Notes under the pieces: generated by a model
Database searches by the model: none
The model's input: only the letters and a program-made list of their open reading frames with translations
Told to the model about the DNA's origin: nothing
Position numbers and translations under genes: made by a program
Part shown: positions 28,169 through 36,568 of the stretch, piece after piece
How the letters are laid out: each line of letters opens with the position of its first letter
Position numbering within the stretch: position 1 is the first letter of the stretch
Assembly (NCBI RefSeq): GCF_900460245.1
Contig: NZ_UHIP01000001.1
Location: forward strand, 2,852,001-2,916,000
Direction: 5' to 3'
DNA: 64,000 bases
Origin: Vibrio fluvialis
Lineage (GTDB): Bacteria; Pseudomonadota; Gammaproteobacteria; Enterobacterales; Vibrionaceae

Positions 28169-28944
28169 ACAATCGCGACCTTATTGGTAGTGGCCTCGCT
28201 CACCGCATGTGGGTGATCGATCAGCGTAATCGGAGTTTGGTACAAATCGGAGAGCCGCTGCTCATCAGCCAGCGTCGTTGCCGGGCCGTCAAAGGCAATC
28301 CGCCCTTGCTTGAGCGCAACAATATGGGTCGCGTAGCGCAGAGCCAGATTGAGATCGTGCAGAATCACAATAATGCCGCAGCCCTGCTTCTGATTCAGTT
28401 CTGCCAGCAGCGCCATCAGTTGGTACTGATGCTGCACATCCAATGCCGAGGTCGGTTCATCCAGGATCAGTACCGGCGATTCTTGCGCGAGCAGCATCGC
28501 GACCCAGGCCCGCTGACGTTCACCGCCCGACAGCTCATCAACGAACGTATCGGCAAACGCACTGACGCCGGTTTTGTCCATCGCCGCTCTGATAATATCG
28601 GCATCCTGCTGACGCCAGAAGCCGAGTGCGCCGCGCCAGGGAAAACGGCCAAGACGCACCAGTTCCCGTACCGTCAGTCCCGCACTGGCAGGCAGTTTTT
28701 GCGGCAGGAATGCGACGGCTTTGGCGAGCGATTTGCTGCTCAGAGACGTCAGCGGCGCGTCATTCAGCCATACCGACCCGGTATCCGGTGCCTGTTGACC
28801 GGACAGCAAACTGACCAGCGTTGATTTGCCGGAGCCATTGTGGCCCAGCACCACCGTCAGTTCGTTGGTGGGGATGTTCAACTGCTCAATCGCCAGAATA
28901 CGACGACCTCCGCGGACCATCTCCACGCCAGATAGGGTGAACAT
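28159..28944 (-). CDS. fhuC: Iron(III)-hydroxamate ABC transporter ATPase
   Basis: A 261-residue ATP-binding subunit. Walker A GHNGSGKST (~34-42), Q-loop FLPQKLPAS, signature LSGGERQRAW (~139-148), Walker B VLILDEPTSALD (~159-170), H-loop VILHDLN (~193). First gene of fhuCDB, transcribed away from the ABC exporter. A Fur-box-like site lies in the divergent promoter region. Confidence 0.94.
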   Translation of the reverse strand: MFTLSGVEMVRGGRRILAIEQLNIPTNELTVVLGHNGSGKSTLVSLLSGQQAPDTGSVWLNDAPLTSLSSKSLAKAVAFLPQKLPASAGLTVRELVRLGRFPWRGALGFWRQQDADIIRAAMDKTGVSAFADTFVDELSGGERQRAWVAMLLAQESPVLILDEPTSALDVQHQYQLMALLAELNQKQGCGIIVILHDLNLALRYATHIVALKQGRIAFDGPATTLADEQRLSDLYQTPITLIDHPHAVSEATTNKVAIVCA

Positions 28945-28978
28945 TCGCTTACCTCCCGCCTCTCAGATCACCCAAAGG

Positions 28979-29010
28979 TTATTGAGAACCGTTTTAATTA
29001 TCATTACTAT
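28979..29010 (+). promoter_or_regulatory. Fur-box-like site and promoter between fhuC and the ABC exporter
   Basis: TTGAGA (28982-28987), 17-bp spacer and TACTAT (29005-29010) face the exporter gene. The spacer, with AATTATCATT and GAGAACC, resembles a Fur box, and the same bases would lie over the divergent fhuC promoter. Joint iron control is inferred. Confidence 0.55.
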
Positions 29011-29103
29011 ACCAATTCCGCCATTTTACTGATTATTCTGTCGATGAAAAGTCAGTAACCACATTCAAATTGCAACTACTCCTCAAAGAGCAAGGTCACT
29101 TTC

Positions 29104-30933
29104 ATGTTTCACTGGTTTGAAAATCTCACCAACGCGTTTCCGGATCACGAGCCGCAACAACCGCCCAAAACCCTGTTTGGCTTCTGTCGCTATTACACGC
29201 GCGGGTTTGAAAAACCGCTGCTGCTGATGTCACTGCTCAGCGCCTGTGTGGCGATTGCGGAAGTCACGCTGGTGCGTTACATGGGTGAACTGGTCGACAT
29301 GCTGAGCAACAGCTCACGCGCCAACTTCTGGGCGGAAAACGGCAGCGCGCTGCTGTCGATGGCGCTGTTGGTGTTGGTGGTGATGCCGGTGCTGGCGTTT
29401 GTGCACTCCAACCTGCTGCATCAGGCGATCCTCGGCAACTACCCGATGTCGATTCGCTGGCTGGTGCACCGTTACCTGCTCAAACAGAGTGTGGGATTTT
29501 TCCAACGTGACTTTGCCGGGCGCGTGGCCACCAAAGTGATGCAGAGCGCCCATTCGGTGCGCGAAGTGGTGATGAAACTGGTTGATCTGTCGGTCTACAT
29601 CGCGGTCTACTTCGTCTCGATGCTGGTGATGATTGCCAGCGCCGACGACGTGTTGGTGTTGCCGATTCTGGCATGGCTGTGTCTGTATATTCTGATCCAG
29701 GTGTTCTTTATTCCGCGCCTGAAACGCATCTCTACCGCTCAGGCCGACGCACAGTCGAGCATGACGGGCAGCATCGTCGATACTTACACCAACATCACCA
29801 CCGTGAAGCTGTTCTCGCATTCGCAGCGCGAAACCCAACACGCGCAAAAAGGGATGAAAAACTATCTGGCGACGGTGTATCAGCAGATGCGCACCCTCAC
29901 CAGCCTGCTCTACAGCGTGGATTTGATTAACTACCTGCTGCTGTTTTCGATGGCGGCGCTGTCGATTCACTTGTGGCTGGCGGAAAGCGTGACTGTCGGC
30001 GTGATCGCGATTGGCATCAGCATTGCGCTGCGCCTACAGGGCATGTCGAAATGGATCATGTGGGAAATCCGCGGCATGTTTGAAAGTATCGGCATGGTGA
30101 TCGACAGCATCAACACCATCGCCAACGACATTGAAATTGAAGACGCGACGCACGCCAAACCGCTGGCTGTCACCCAAGGCGACATTCGCTTCCATCAGGT
30201 TGGTTTTCAATACAACGACCAGAAAGCGGTGTTTGACGGGCTCGATCTGCACCTCAAACCGGGCGAGAAAGTCGGCATTGTCGGTCGCTCCGGCGCGGGC
30301 AAATCGACGCTGGTTAACCTGCTGCTGCGCTTCTACGATTTAAACGCCGGCCGGATTGAGATCGACGGTCAGGACATCGCGCAGGTCACGCAAGAATCGC
30401 TGCGCCAGCAAATCGGTATGATCACCCAAGACACGTCACTGCTCCACCGCTCGATTCGTGAAAACATTCTTTACGGCAACCCGCACGCCAGCGAAGAAGA
30501 GCTGATCCACGCCAGCCGTCAGGCTGAAGCGCACGATTTCATTGAACTGCTGCAAGATGAAAACGGCCACTCAGGCTACGACGTGCAAGTGGGCGAACGC
30601 GGGGTGAAACTGTCCGGCGGTCAGCGCCAGCGCATCGCCATCGCGCGCGTACTGCTCAAAGACGCGCCGATCCTCATCATGGACGAAGCCACCTCTGCGC
30701 TGGACTCGGAAGTGGAAGCGGCGATTCAGGAGAACCTGGACAAGCTGATGGAAAACAAAACCGTGATTGCGATTGCGCACCGTCTGTCGACGATTGCCGC
30801 CATGGACCGTTTGATTGTGATGGACCAGGGCCACATCGTCGAACAAGGATCCCACCAGGAACTGCTGGCGCAAAACGGCGTGTACGCGCAGTTGTGGGCG
30901 CACCAGACTGGTGGCTTTATCGGCGAAGCCTAA
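29104..30933 (+). CDS. ABC exporter (fused membrane and ATPase domains)
   Basis: A 609-residue half-transporter: six-helix membrane domain (~40-330) and ATPase (~360-600). Walker A VGRSGAGKST (~395-404), signature LSGGQRQRIAIARVLL (~504-519), Walker B ILIMDEATSALDSE (~524-537). It belongs to the lipid/multidrug/siderophore-export type. It is divergent from fhuCDB across a Fur-like site, so a role in iron or siderophore handling is possible; from memory V. cholerae has a similar ABC gene beside its fhu genes. Substrate unknown. Confidence 0.85.
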   Translation: MFHWFENLTNAFPDHEPQQPPKTLFGFCRYYTRGFEKPLLLMSLLSACVAIAEVTLVRYMGELVDMLSNSSRANFWAENGSALLSMALLVLVVMPVLAFVHSNLLHQAILGNYPMSIRWLVHRYLLKQSVGFFQRDFAGRVATKVMQSAHSVREVVMKLVDLSVYIAVYFVSMLVMIASADDVLVLPILAWLCLYILIQVFFIPRLKRISTAQADAQSSMTGSIVDTYTNITTVKLFSHSQRETQHAQKGMKNYLATVYQQMRTLTSLLYSVDLINYLLLFSMAALSIHLWLAESVTVGVIAIGISIALRLQGMSKWIMWEIRGMFESIGMVIDSINTIANDIEIEDATHAKPLAVTQGDIRFHQVGFQYNDQKAVFDGLDLHLKPGEKVGIVGRSGAGKSTLVNLLLRFYDLNAGRIEIDGQDIAQVTQESLRQQIGMITQDTSLLHRSIRENILYGNPHASEEELIHASRQAEAHDFIELLQDENGHSGYDVQVGERGVKLSGGQRQRIAIARVLLKDAPILIMDEATSALDSEVEAAIQENLDKLMENKTVIAIAHRLSTIAAMDRLIVMDQGHIVEQGSHQELLAQNGVYAQLWAHQTGGFIGEA

Positions 30934-30944
30934 CTGATGAGACA

Positions 30945-30971
30945 GAAAAAGCCCCGTTTGGGGCTTTTTTT
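30945..30971. terminator. Bidirectional terminator after the ABC exporter
   Basis: Stem AAGCCCC/GGGGCTT with a GTTT loop and a run of seven Ts. Lies between convergent genes. Confidence 0.9.
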
Positions 30972-30980
30972 ATGCGTCCG

Positions 30981-31340
30981 CTAGGCGTCTTCAGCGCAAT
31001 GCATGCGATGAAACACGCGGTGAATGATCGGCGCAAACAGCGTGGCGAGCGCAACGAAGAATACGGTTTCGATGAACAGGCTATAAAACGCGAGAAACAG
31101 ATGCAGCGACGCTGATTGGTGAAAATCCGCCACCGGATACGGCAGCTCCAGCCCGCTGACCATCGACAGCGCATTGAGCCACGCCTGCACAGCGGTGAGT
31201 TCCGCCAGCAGCAGAAAACCGAGCACGCCCGGCAACAGGCCCAGCAGCAACAAACCCAGCGCGATCAGCGCGTAACGGATACAGCGCCCGATAAAACGCT
31301 CAAACGAAATGACATCCTGATGAATGGATTCCAGACGCAT
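30981..31340 (-). CDS. Hypothetical membrane protein
   Basis: A 119-residue protein I cannot assign to a family. Two or three hydrophobic segments are clear (~22-50 and ~84-107), with a polar N-terminus (MRLESIHQDVISFERFIGR) and a His/Cys-containing tail (HRVFHRMHCAEDA). It begins with ATG preceded by AAGGAGAGCACC, a very good ribosome site. It stands between the exporter and the recQ operon. Confidence 0.65.
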   Translation of the reverse strand: MRLESIHQDVISFERFIGRCIRYALIALGLLLLGLLPGVLGFLLLAELTAVQAWLNALSMVSGLELPYPVADFHQSASLHLFLAFYSLFIETVFFVALATLFAPIIHRVFHRMHCAEDA

Positions 31341-31442
31341 GGTGCTCTCCTTGTTCTAAGCCGAGTAGGAGTAGCATAAGCGTTGAAAAATAAAGAAAAA
31401 GGAAAATGGCGACGAGATGGAACAGCCGTCGCGCTTTGGCAC

Positions 31443-31745
31443 TCAGATGCCGCGGCGCAGTAAACTGGCGATAAAATCGAGCTCTTCTTTGGCCAAGCCT
31501 TCCCCCATGGCTTCGAGCCACACACATTCGCTGTAGTGTTCGGCACGCAGCATCAGGTGGCAGCCTTCAAAATCAATCAGCCACGAGTGCAAATCGGCAT
31601 CGCTCTGCTTTTCCAGCACGCGCGCCGACAACAGCGCGACCAAACGCTCACCGAGCGGCGGAAAGGAGTCAAAATCAAACGCGGGCGTTGCCACAATCAG
31701 GCGGCCGTCACTGGCCAGATAATCACGTAAACCAAACTCAGCCAT
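31443..31745 (-). CDS. DUF3630-type small protein downstream of recQ
   Basis: A 100-residue protein that overlaps the 3' end of recQ by 8 bp, so it is translated from the recQ transcript. It has an SWLIDFEGCHLMLRAEHYSECVWLE core (in parts: SWLIDFEGCHLML, EHYSECVWLE; ~53-79). It resembles a Vibrio/Shewanella family of unknown function that I recall as DUF3630. A link to DNA repair is only suggested by position. Confidence 0.65.
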   Translation of the reverse strand: MAEFGLRDYLASDGRLIVATPAFDFDSFPPLGERLVALLSARVLEKQSDADLHSWLIDFEGCHLMLRAEHYSECVWLEAMGEGLAKEELDFIASLLRRGI

Positions 31746-33573
31746 GATAGGTCAGATGCTCCTGAATTAAGTCCAAAAACGGGTCGGCGTATTTTTCCAG
31801 TTTGCGCTGGCCCACACCGCTCACCGCCAGCATTTCGCCATACGATGTCGGCAGAATGTCCGCCATATCAATCAAAGTCGCGTCACTGAACACCACGTAC
31901 GGCGGTAACCCTTCTTCATCGGCAATCGACTTACGCAGCTTGCGCAGTTTGGCGAACAGTTTCTTGTCGTAGTTTTTGCTCGACAGTTTATCCGCTTTGG
32001 CCGCGCGCACCGCGGTATCCAAACGCGGCACCGCCAGTTCCAGCGACATATCGCCGCGCAGCAGCGGACGCGCTTCTTCGGTCAGTTGCAACGTCGAGTT
32101 GCGCGTGATGTTCTGATGCAGCATGCCTTTGTGAATCAACTGGCGGAAGATACTTACCCAGTAGTCGTGGCTGTGATCTCGCCCGAGCCCGTAAGTCGAA
32201 ATCTTGTCGTGGCCATGCTCGCGAATACGAATGTTCTGCATGCCGCGCAGCACTTCCACCACATAGCCGATACCAAAGCTCTGATTGACGCGATAGACAC
32301 ACGACAACGCTTTGCGCGCCTCTTCGGTGGCATCGAAATGTTTGGGCGGATCGAGGCAGATATCGCAGTTGCCGCACGGCTTGTCGCGATATTCGCCAAA
32401 GTAGTTGAGCAGCACCTGACGGCGGCAGGTTTGCGCTTCGGCAAAGTTGCTCATGGCGGTCAGCTTGTGGGTTTCCACCTGCTTTTGCGGGCCGTCGCTT
32501 TTCTCATCCAGCATACGGCGCAGCCAGGCAATATCTGCCGGGTCATACAGCATCACGGCTTCTGCGGGCAAGCCATCGCGGCCGGCGCGGCCGGTTTCCT
32601 GATAATAGGATTCGATGTTGCGCGGAATATCAAAGTGAACCACAAACCGCACGTTGGGTTTGTTGATGCCCATGCCGAACGCCACGGTGGCGACTACAAT
32701 CTGAATGTCGTCGCGCTGAAACGCTTCCTGCACATACGCCCGTTCATCGGCGTCCATCCCGGCATGATAGCCAGCGGCGCGAATGTGGTTGTTGCACAGT
32801 TTTTCCGTCACCATTTCCACTTTCTTGCGGCTGCCACAGTAGATGATGCCGCAATGGCCTTTTTGCGTGTCGAGGTAACGAATCACCTGCGACACCGGCT
32901 TGTGTTTTTCCATCAGCGTGTAGCGAATGTTCGGCCGGTCAAAGCTGCCGAGATAAACGTGCGGGTCAGTCAGGTTGAGGCGCGACAGAATGTCGCTGCG
33001 GGTGGCATCGTCGGCGGTCGCCGTCAGTGCCATGATCGGCACCTGCGGAAACTGCTGTTTGAGCTGGCCAAGCGCCGCGTATTCCGGGCGGAAATCGTGT
33101 CCCCACTGGGAAATACAGTGCGCTTCATCGACCGCAATCATCGCCAGCGGCAGGTTGTGCAAACGCTCGATAAATTCGCCGGTCAGCACGCGCTCTGGCG
33201 ACACATACAGCAGCTTGAGTTGGCCGGAATGCATGCGATTGTAAATGCCAATCAGCGCCTCGCGGCTCTGGGTCGAGTTGACGCACTCCGCTGCCACGCC
33301 GTTGGCTTTAAGCTGATCGACCTGGTCTTTCATCAGCGAAATCAGCGGCGAAATCACGACCGTCACGCCTTCGCGCGCCAATGCCGGAATCTGATAACAG
33401 AGCGATTTACCACCGCCAGTGGGCATGATCACCAGCGAATCACGACCCGCAACAGCCGATTCGATCACTTCCTGCTGACCATCACGAAAAGTCTGGTAGC
33501 CAAACACATCGCGCAGAATGGTCTGCGGATCGGGCAACGCGTCGGATTGTTCAGCGATTAAAGTAGCGGTCAT
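31738..33573 (-). CDS. recQ: ATP-dependent DNA helicase RecQ
   Basis: A 3'-5' helicase of 611 residues, normal for the family. Helicase core: FRDGQQEVIE motif 0, Walker A MPTGGGKS (~50-57), DEAH box VDEAHCISQWGHDFR (~147-161), motif VI QETGRAGRDG (~325-334). The zinc site is CRRQVLLNYFGE...CGNCDIC (~379-406). The C-terminal HRDC domain (~530-600) includes LPPYVVFSDATL. It is divergent from rarD. Confidence 0.96.
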   Translation of the reverse strand: MTATLIAEQSDALPDPQTILRDVFGYQTFRDGQQEVIESAVAGRDSLVIMPTGGGKSLCYQIPALAREGVTVVISPLISLMKDQVDQLKANGVAAECVNSTQSREALIGIYNRMHSGQLKLLYVSPERVLTGEFIERLHNLPLAMIAVDEAHCISQWGHDFRPEYAALGQLKQQFPQVPIMALTATADDATRSDILSRLNLTDPHVYLGSFDRPNIRYTLMEKHKPVSQVIRYLDTQKGHCGIIYCGSRKKVEMVTEKLCNNHIRAAGYHAGMDADERAYVQEAFQRDDIQIVVATVAFGMGINKPNVRFVVHFDIPRNIESYYQETGRAGRDGLPAEAVMLYDPADIAWLRRMLDEKSDGPQKQVETHKLTAMSNFAEAQTCRRQVLLNYFGEYRDKPCGNCDICLDPPKHFDATEEARKALSCVYRVNQSFGIGYVVEVLRGMQNIRIREHGHDKISTYGLGRDHSHDYWVSIFRQLIHKGMLHQNITRNSTLQLTEEARPLLRGDMSLELAVPRLDTAVRAAKADKLSSKNYDKKLFAKLRKLRKSIADEEGLPPYVVFSDATLIDMADILPTSYGEMLAVSGVGQRKLEKYADPFLDLIQEHLTYHG

Positions 33574-33733
33574 GCTGGGTCTCAGTGGCGGTCTGCAAGC
33601 AGACGATTGGGCATTTCAATAAGCCGGATATTGTAGAGGCGTTTAGCGGTGAATTAAACCGCTATTGGCAAAGTAATTGCGCCGCAAGCGTGGGCAACGT
33701 GCTCAGGCCAGAACGTGCGTTGGCACATAATGG

Positions 33734-33762
33734 TTCGAGGAAAACGATTTGCCCTGTATACT
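33734..33762 (+). promoter_or_regulatory. Candidate promoter for rarD
   Basis: TTCGAG (33734-33739), 17-bp spacer, TATACT (33757-33762), 51 bp before the rarD ATG. Confidence 0.5.
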
Positions 33763-33812
33763 GCCCGGTAACTCGCCACCCTTCGGTGCGCGATCTTAGT
33801 GAGAAGTAAAGC

Positions 33813-34730
33813 ATGACACCCGAAGAACAACAAAACGCCAAAAAAGGCGTGATACTGGCCATCAGCGCCTACACCATGTGGGGCATTGCGCCCATCTATT
33901 TCAAAGCGATCAGTTCGGTTTCCGCTCTGGAAATTCTCAGTCACCGCGTGATTTGGTCTTTCTTCCTGCTGGCCGCGCTGCTGCATTTCGGCCGTCAATG
34001 GCGCAGTGTAGTGAGCGTATTCCGCGACAAAAAGAAGATGGTCTATCTGCTGACCACTGCTCTGCTGGTCGGCGGCAACTGGCTGATTTTTATCTGGGCG
34101 GTCAACGCCAATCACATGCTCGACGCCAGTTTAGGTTATTACATCAACCCGCTGCTCAACGTGGTGCTCGGCATGCTGTTTCTCGGCGAACGGCTACGTA
34201 AATTGCAGTGGTTTGCGGTGGCTCTGGCAGCCATTGGCGTCGCCATTCAGTTGGTAGTGTTCGGCTCGGTGCCGATCGTGGCGTTCTCGCTGGCCATCAC
34301 CTTTGGTTTGTATGGCCTGCTGCGCAAAAAAGTCGGCGTGAATGCGCAAACCGGCCTGTTTATTGAAACGCTGGTGCTGGTGCCTGCGGCGGCGATTTAT
34401 CTGCTGTGGATTGCCGACTCGGCCACCAGCTCCATGCTGGTGAACGACTGGCACCTCAACCTGCTGCTGATCTCAGCCGGTATCGTCACCACGCTGCCGT
34501 TGCTGTGCTTTACCGGCGCGGCGACTGAGCTCAAACTCTCGACGCTGGGCTTTTTCCAGTACATCGGCCCAAGCCTGATGTTCCTGCTGGCGGTATTGGT
34601 GTACGGTGAAAACTTCAGTGCTGACAAAGCGATTACCTTTGCCTTCATCTGGAGCGCGCTGGTGATCTTCAGTGTCGATGGTCTGACCCAAGGGCGCAAA
34701 CGACCATTGGCCAACGCGGTCGCCAAGTAA
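33813..34730 (+). CDS. rarD: EamA-family transporter RarD
   Basis: A 305-residue inner-membrane protein with ten hydrophobic segments forming two EamA repeats. The N-terminal KGVILAISAYTMWGIAPIYFK (in parts: GVILAISAYTMWGIAPIYF, ~11-29) and NWLIFIWAVN (~90) are typical of RarD. Family members export small metabolites; the substrate of RarD is unknown. It is divergent from recQ and has no close partner gene. Confidence 0.93.
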   Translation: MTPEEQQNAKKGVILAISAYTMWGIAPIYFKAISSVSALEILSHRVIWSFFLLAALLHFGRQWRSVVSVFRDKKKMVYLLTTALLVGGNWLIFIWAVNANHMLDASLGYYINPLLNVVLGMLFLGERLRKLQWFAVALAAIGVAIQLVVFGSVPIVAFSLAITFGLYGLLRKKVGVNAQTGLFIETLVLVPAAAIYLLWIADSATSSMLVNDWHLNLLLISAGIVTTLPLLCFTGAATELKLSTLGFFQYIGPSLMFLLAVLVYGENFSADKAITFAFIWSALVIFSVDGLTQGRKRPLANAVAK

Positions 34731-34817
34731 CGCGGCGGCGAAGCGCCACCGCACAGAAATAATTTCGCGCTGAAGCCATTCAGCGCTGAAAACACATCGC
34801 AACGGCGGGTGATCGTT

Positions 34818-34852
34818 TTTTACAAGACAAACGGCGCCCGCCTCGCTACGCT
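34818..34852 (+). promoter_or_regulatory. Candidate regulatory motif before the AraC gene
   Basis: TTTTACAAG (34818-34826) is followed, 22 bp after its TTTACA, by TACGCT (34847-34852). The same first motif with identical spacing occurs before the LysE-type gene (35748-35782). This suggests a shared operator, perhaps bound by the AraC protein itself. Confidence 0.45.
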
Positions 34853-34937
34853 AGAAGTGTTTGACGACTTTTTCACCACTGTTTCACTCTATGGCGTGCC
34901 GCTGTGCATGCCTTCAGCGCCGGGCACACACATCATC

Positions 34938-35738
34938 ATGGACAAAGTTCGCTACAGTACCACCCCTCATCAGGCGATCAGTCTGATTGAAGCGGACTAT
35001 CATGAGTTCGCGTTCGAGCGCCATTATCACCTCGATTTTCACCTCGGGCTCATCACTCAGGGGCAGCAGCGTTTTCTCCATCAGGGCACACATCACAACG
35101 TTGGCCACGGCGAGCTGGTGATCATGCCACCGGATGAACTGCACGACGGCCGTTCACTGCTCGATTCCGGCTATCAGGTACGCGTGTTCGCGATTGAACC
35201 CGAATGGTTTCACCAAACGCTCGAACTGAGTAAACCCAGCGATGTGATGAGCTTTGATCGCCTGATCGTCAGCGACCAGCAAGTGTTTGCGTCCCTGACC
35301 CAGTTGCATCAGAAACTGGCACAGCCGGATTTGTGTCAACTCGCCAAAGATTGCCTGCCGTATGAAGGGTTTTCCGGTTTAGTGTCGCGCTATGGTGCCA
35401 TCAAAGAAAAAGATGCCGTCGCGCTTGGCACCCAGTCGCTGGCCACCTTAAAAGAGTATCTGCTCGCCAACCTCGATCAGGCCGTGCGCTTAGAGCAACT
35501 GGCCACCTTGTGCAATCTCACGCCAACACAATTGCAGCGCCATTTTAAAGCGCGCACCGGCATGACGCCGTATGCTTGGCTGACCCGCCTGCGTCTTGAG
35601 CAAGGCATGAAGCTGGTGAAAGCGGGACTGCCCGGCACCGACGTGGCTCATCAGGTCGGCTTTTACGATCAGGCGCATTTCACCAAAGCGTTCAAACACA
35701 CCTACGGCGTCTCTCCTTCCGCGGTCAACTCGCACTGA
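34938..35738 (+). CDS. AraC-family transcriptional regulator
   Basis: About 266 residues from the ATG at 34938. An N-terminal cupin-type sensor (YHEFAFERHYHLDFHLGLI, GHGELVIMPPDELHDG) is followed by two helix-turn-helix units at the C-terminus (LATLCNLTPTQLQRHFKARTG and GTDVAHQVGFYDQAHFTKAF; each about 20 residues). A GTG-started frame is open from 34809, but that part covers the promoter motif and lacks family similarity. The true start is uncertain because no strong ribosome site is visible. It directly precedes a LysE exporter gene, a common regulator-exporter pairing. Confidence 0.85.
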   Translation: MDKVRYSTTPHQAISLIEADYHEFAFERHYHLDFHLGLITQGQQRFLHQGTHHNVGHGELVIMPPDELHDGRSLLDSGYQVRVFAIEPEWFHQTLELSKPSDVMSFDRLIVSDQQVFASLTQLHQKLAQPDLCQLAKDCLPYEGFSGLVSRYGAIKEKDAVALGTQSLATLKEYLLANLDQAVRLEQLATLCNLTPTQLQRHFKARTGMTPYAWLTRLRLEQGMKLVKAGLPGTDVAHQVGFYDQAHFTKAFKHTYGVSPSAVNSH

Positions 35739-35747
35739 GTGTCAGAA

Positions 35748-35782
35748 TTTTACAAGCGGCGCGAACGCGCGCTTGGCACAAT
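35748..35782 (+). promoter_or_regulatory. Candidate regulatory motif before the LysE-type gene
   Basis: TTTTACAAG (35748-35756) with CACAAT (35777-35782) at the same 22-bp distance as in the AraC upstream region. It lies 10 bp after the AraC stop and 29 bp before the exporter ATG. Confidence 0.45.
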
Positions 35783-35810
35783 GACGACATCTGTTGTTGG
35801 AGATCCTTTC

Positions 35811-36467
35811 ATGAATGAAGCCAGTATTCTTATTACCCTTGCGACGGTGCATTTTATCGCCCTGATGAGCCCCGGCCCCGACGTGGCGCTGGTGGTTCAA
35901 AATGCCACGCGTTATGGCCGCCAGACCGGTGTCTACATCGCCCTCGGTTTGTCATTCGGCATTTTACTGCACTCACTGCTGAGCCTGACCGGCGTCAGTT
36001 ATCTGGTGCATCAGCAGCCGCTGCTGTTTGCCCTATTGCAGTTGTGCGGCGGCAGCTATCTGCTCTATCTCGGCAGCGGTGCCTTGCGTGCGACGCTGGC
36101 CAACTGGTCACAAGCCCCGGGCGAGTTATCAAGCAAACCGGAGCTGCTGCTGAGCAACAAACGTCAAGCCTTCTCGCGCGGCTTTATGACCAATATTCTG
36201 AATCCGAAAGCGCTGGTGTTTTTCGTCAGCCTGATGTCGACCTTGGTGCCGGCAGGCATGTCACTGGGTGGCAAAAGCCTGGCCTTGCTGATCTTATGGA
36301 GCCTGTCGCTGCTGTGGTTTGCCGCTCTGGCGTGGATGCTGTCAACCCAGCGTTTGCAGCGTAAATTGCAGGCCGCCAGCCGTTATATCGATCTGCTGTG
36401 CGGCGCGATCTTCACCCTGATCGGCGTGATGATTCTGTGGCAATCACTGACAGGCTTGCTCGGTTAA
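35811..36467 (+). CDS. LysE/RhtB-family amino acid exporter
   Basis: A 218-residue membrane protein with about six hydrophobic helices. MSPGPDVALVVQNATRYGRQTG (~18-39; given here as SPGPDVALVVQNATRYGR) is the RhtB family signature, and GFMTNILNPKALVFF (~124-138) is the second conserved block. The start at ATG 35811 has a GGAGAT ribosome site; the longer frame lacks one. Exports an amino acid or related compound, likely under control of the upstream AraC protein. Confidence 0.9.
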   Translation: MNEASILITLATVHFIALMSPGPDVALVVQNATRYGRQTGVYIALGLSFGILLHSLLSLTGVSYLVHQQPLLFALLQLCGGSYLLYLGSGALRATLANWSQAPGELSSKPELLLSNKRQAFSRGFMTNILNPKALVFFVSLMSTLVPAGMSLGGKSLALLILWSLSLLWFAALAWMLSTQRLQRKLQAASRYIDLLCGAIFTLIGVMILWQSLTGLLG

Positions 36468-36568
36468 CCTCAATTCTGAGTCAAGGTTGCATATTTATCA
36501 TCTTTGGCTAGAAAAACACCACGTCCACTGCCACTCTGAATGTTGACCATTACAACAAGGAGAAGAGT

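Noticed and set aside
32086..33561. Long open frame antisense to recQ (491 codons).
   Set aside because: It lies wholly inside recQ, which has all helicase motifs. The antisense product has no recognisable domain and an odd composition rich in His, Arg and Val, typical of a shadow frame.
34809..34937. N-terminal extension of the AraC protein from a GTG start.
   Set aside because: The extra 43 codons cover the promoter-like TTTTACAAG motif and do not resemble the AraC family N-terminus.
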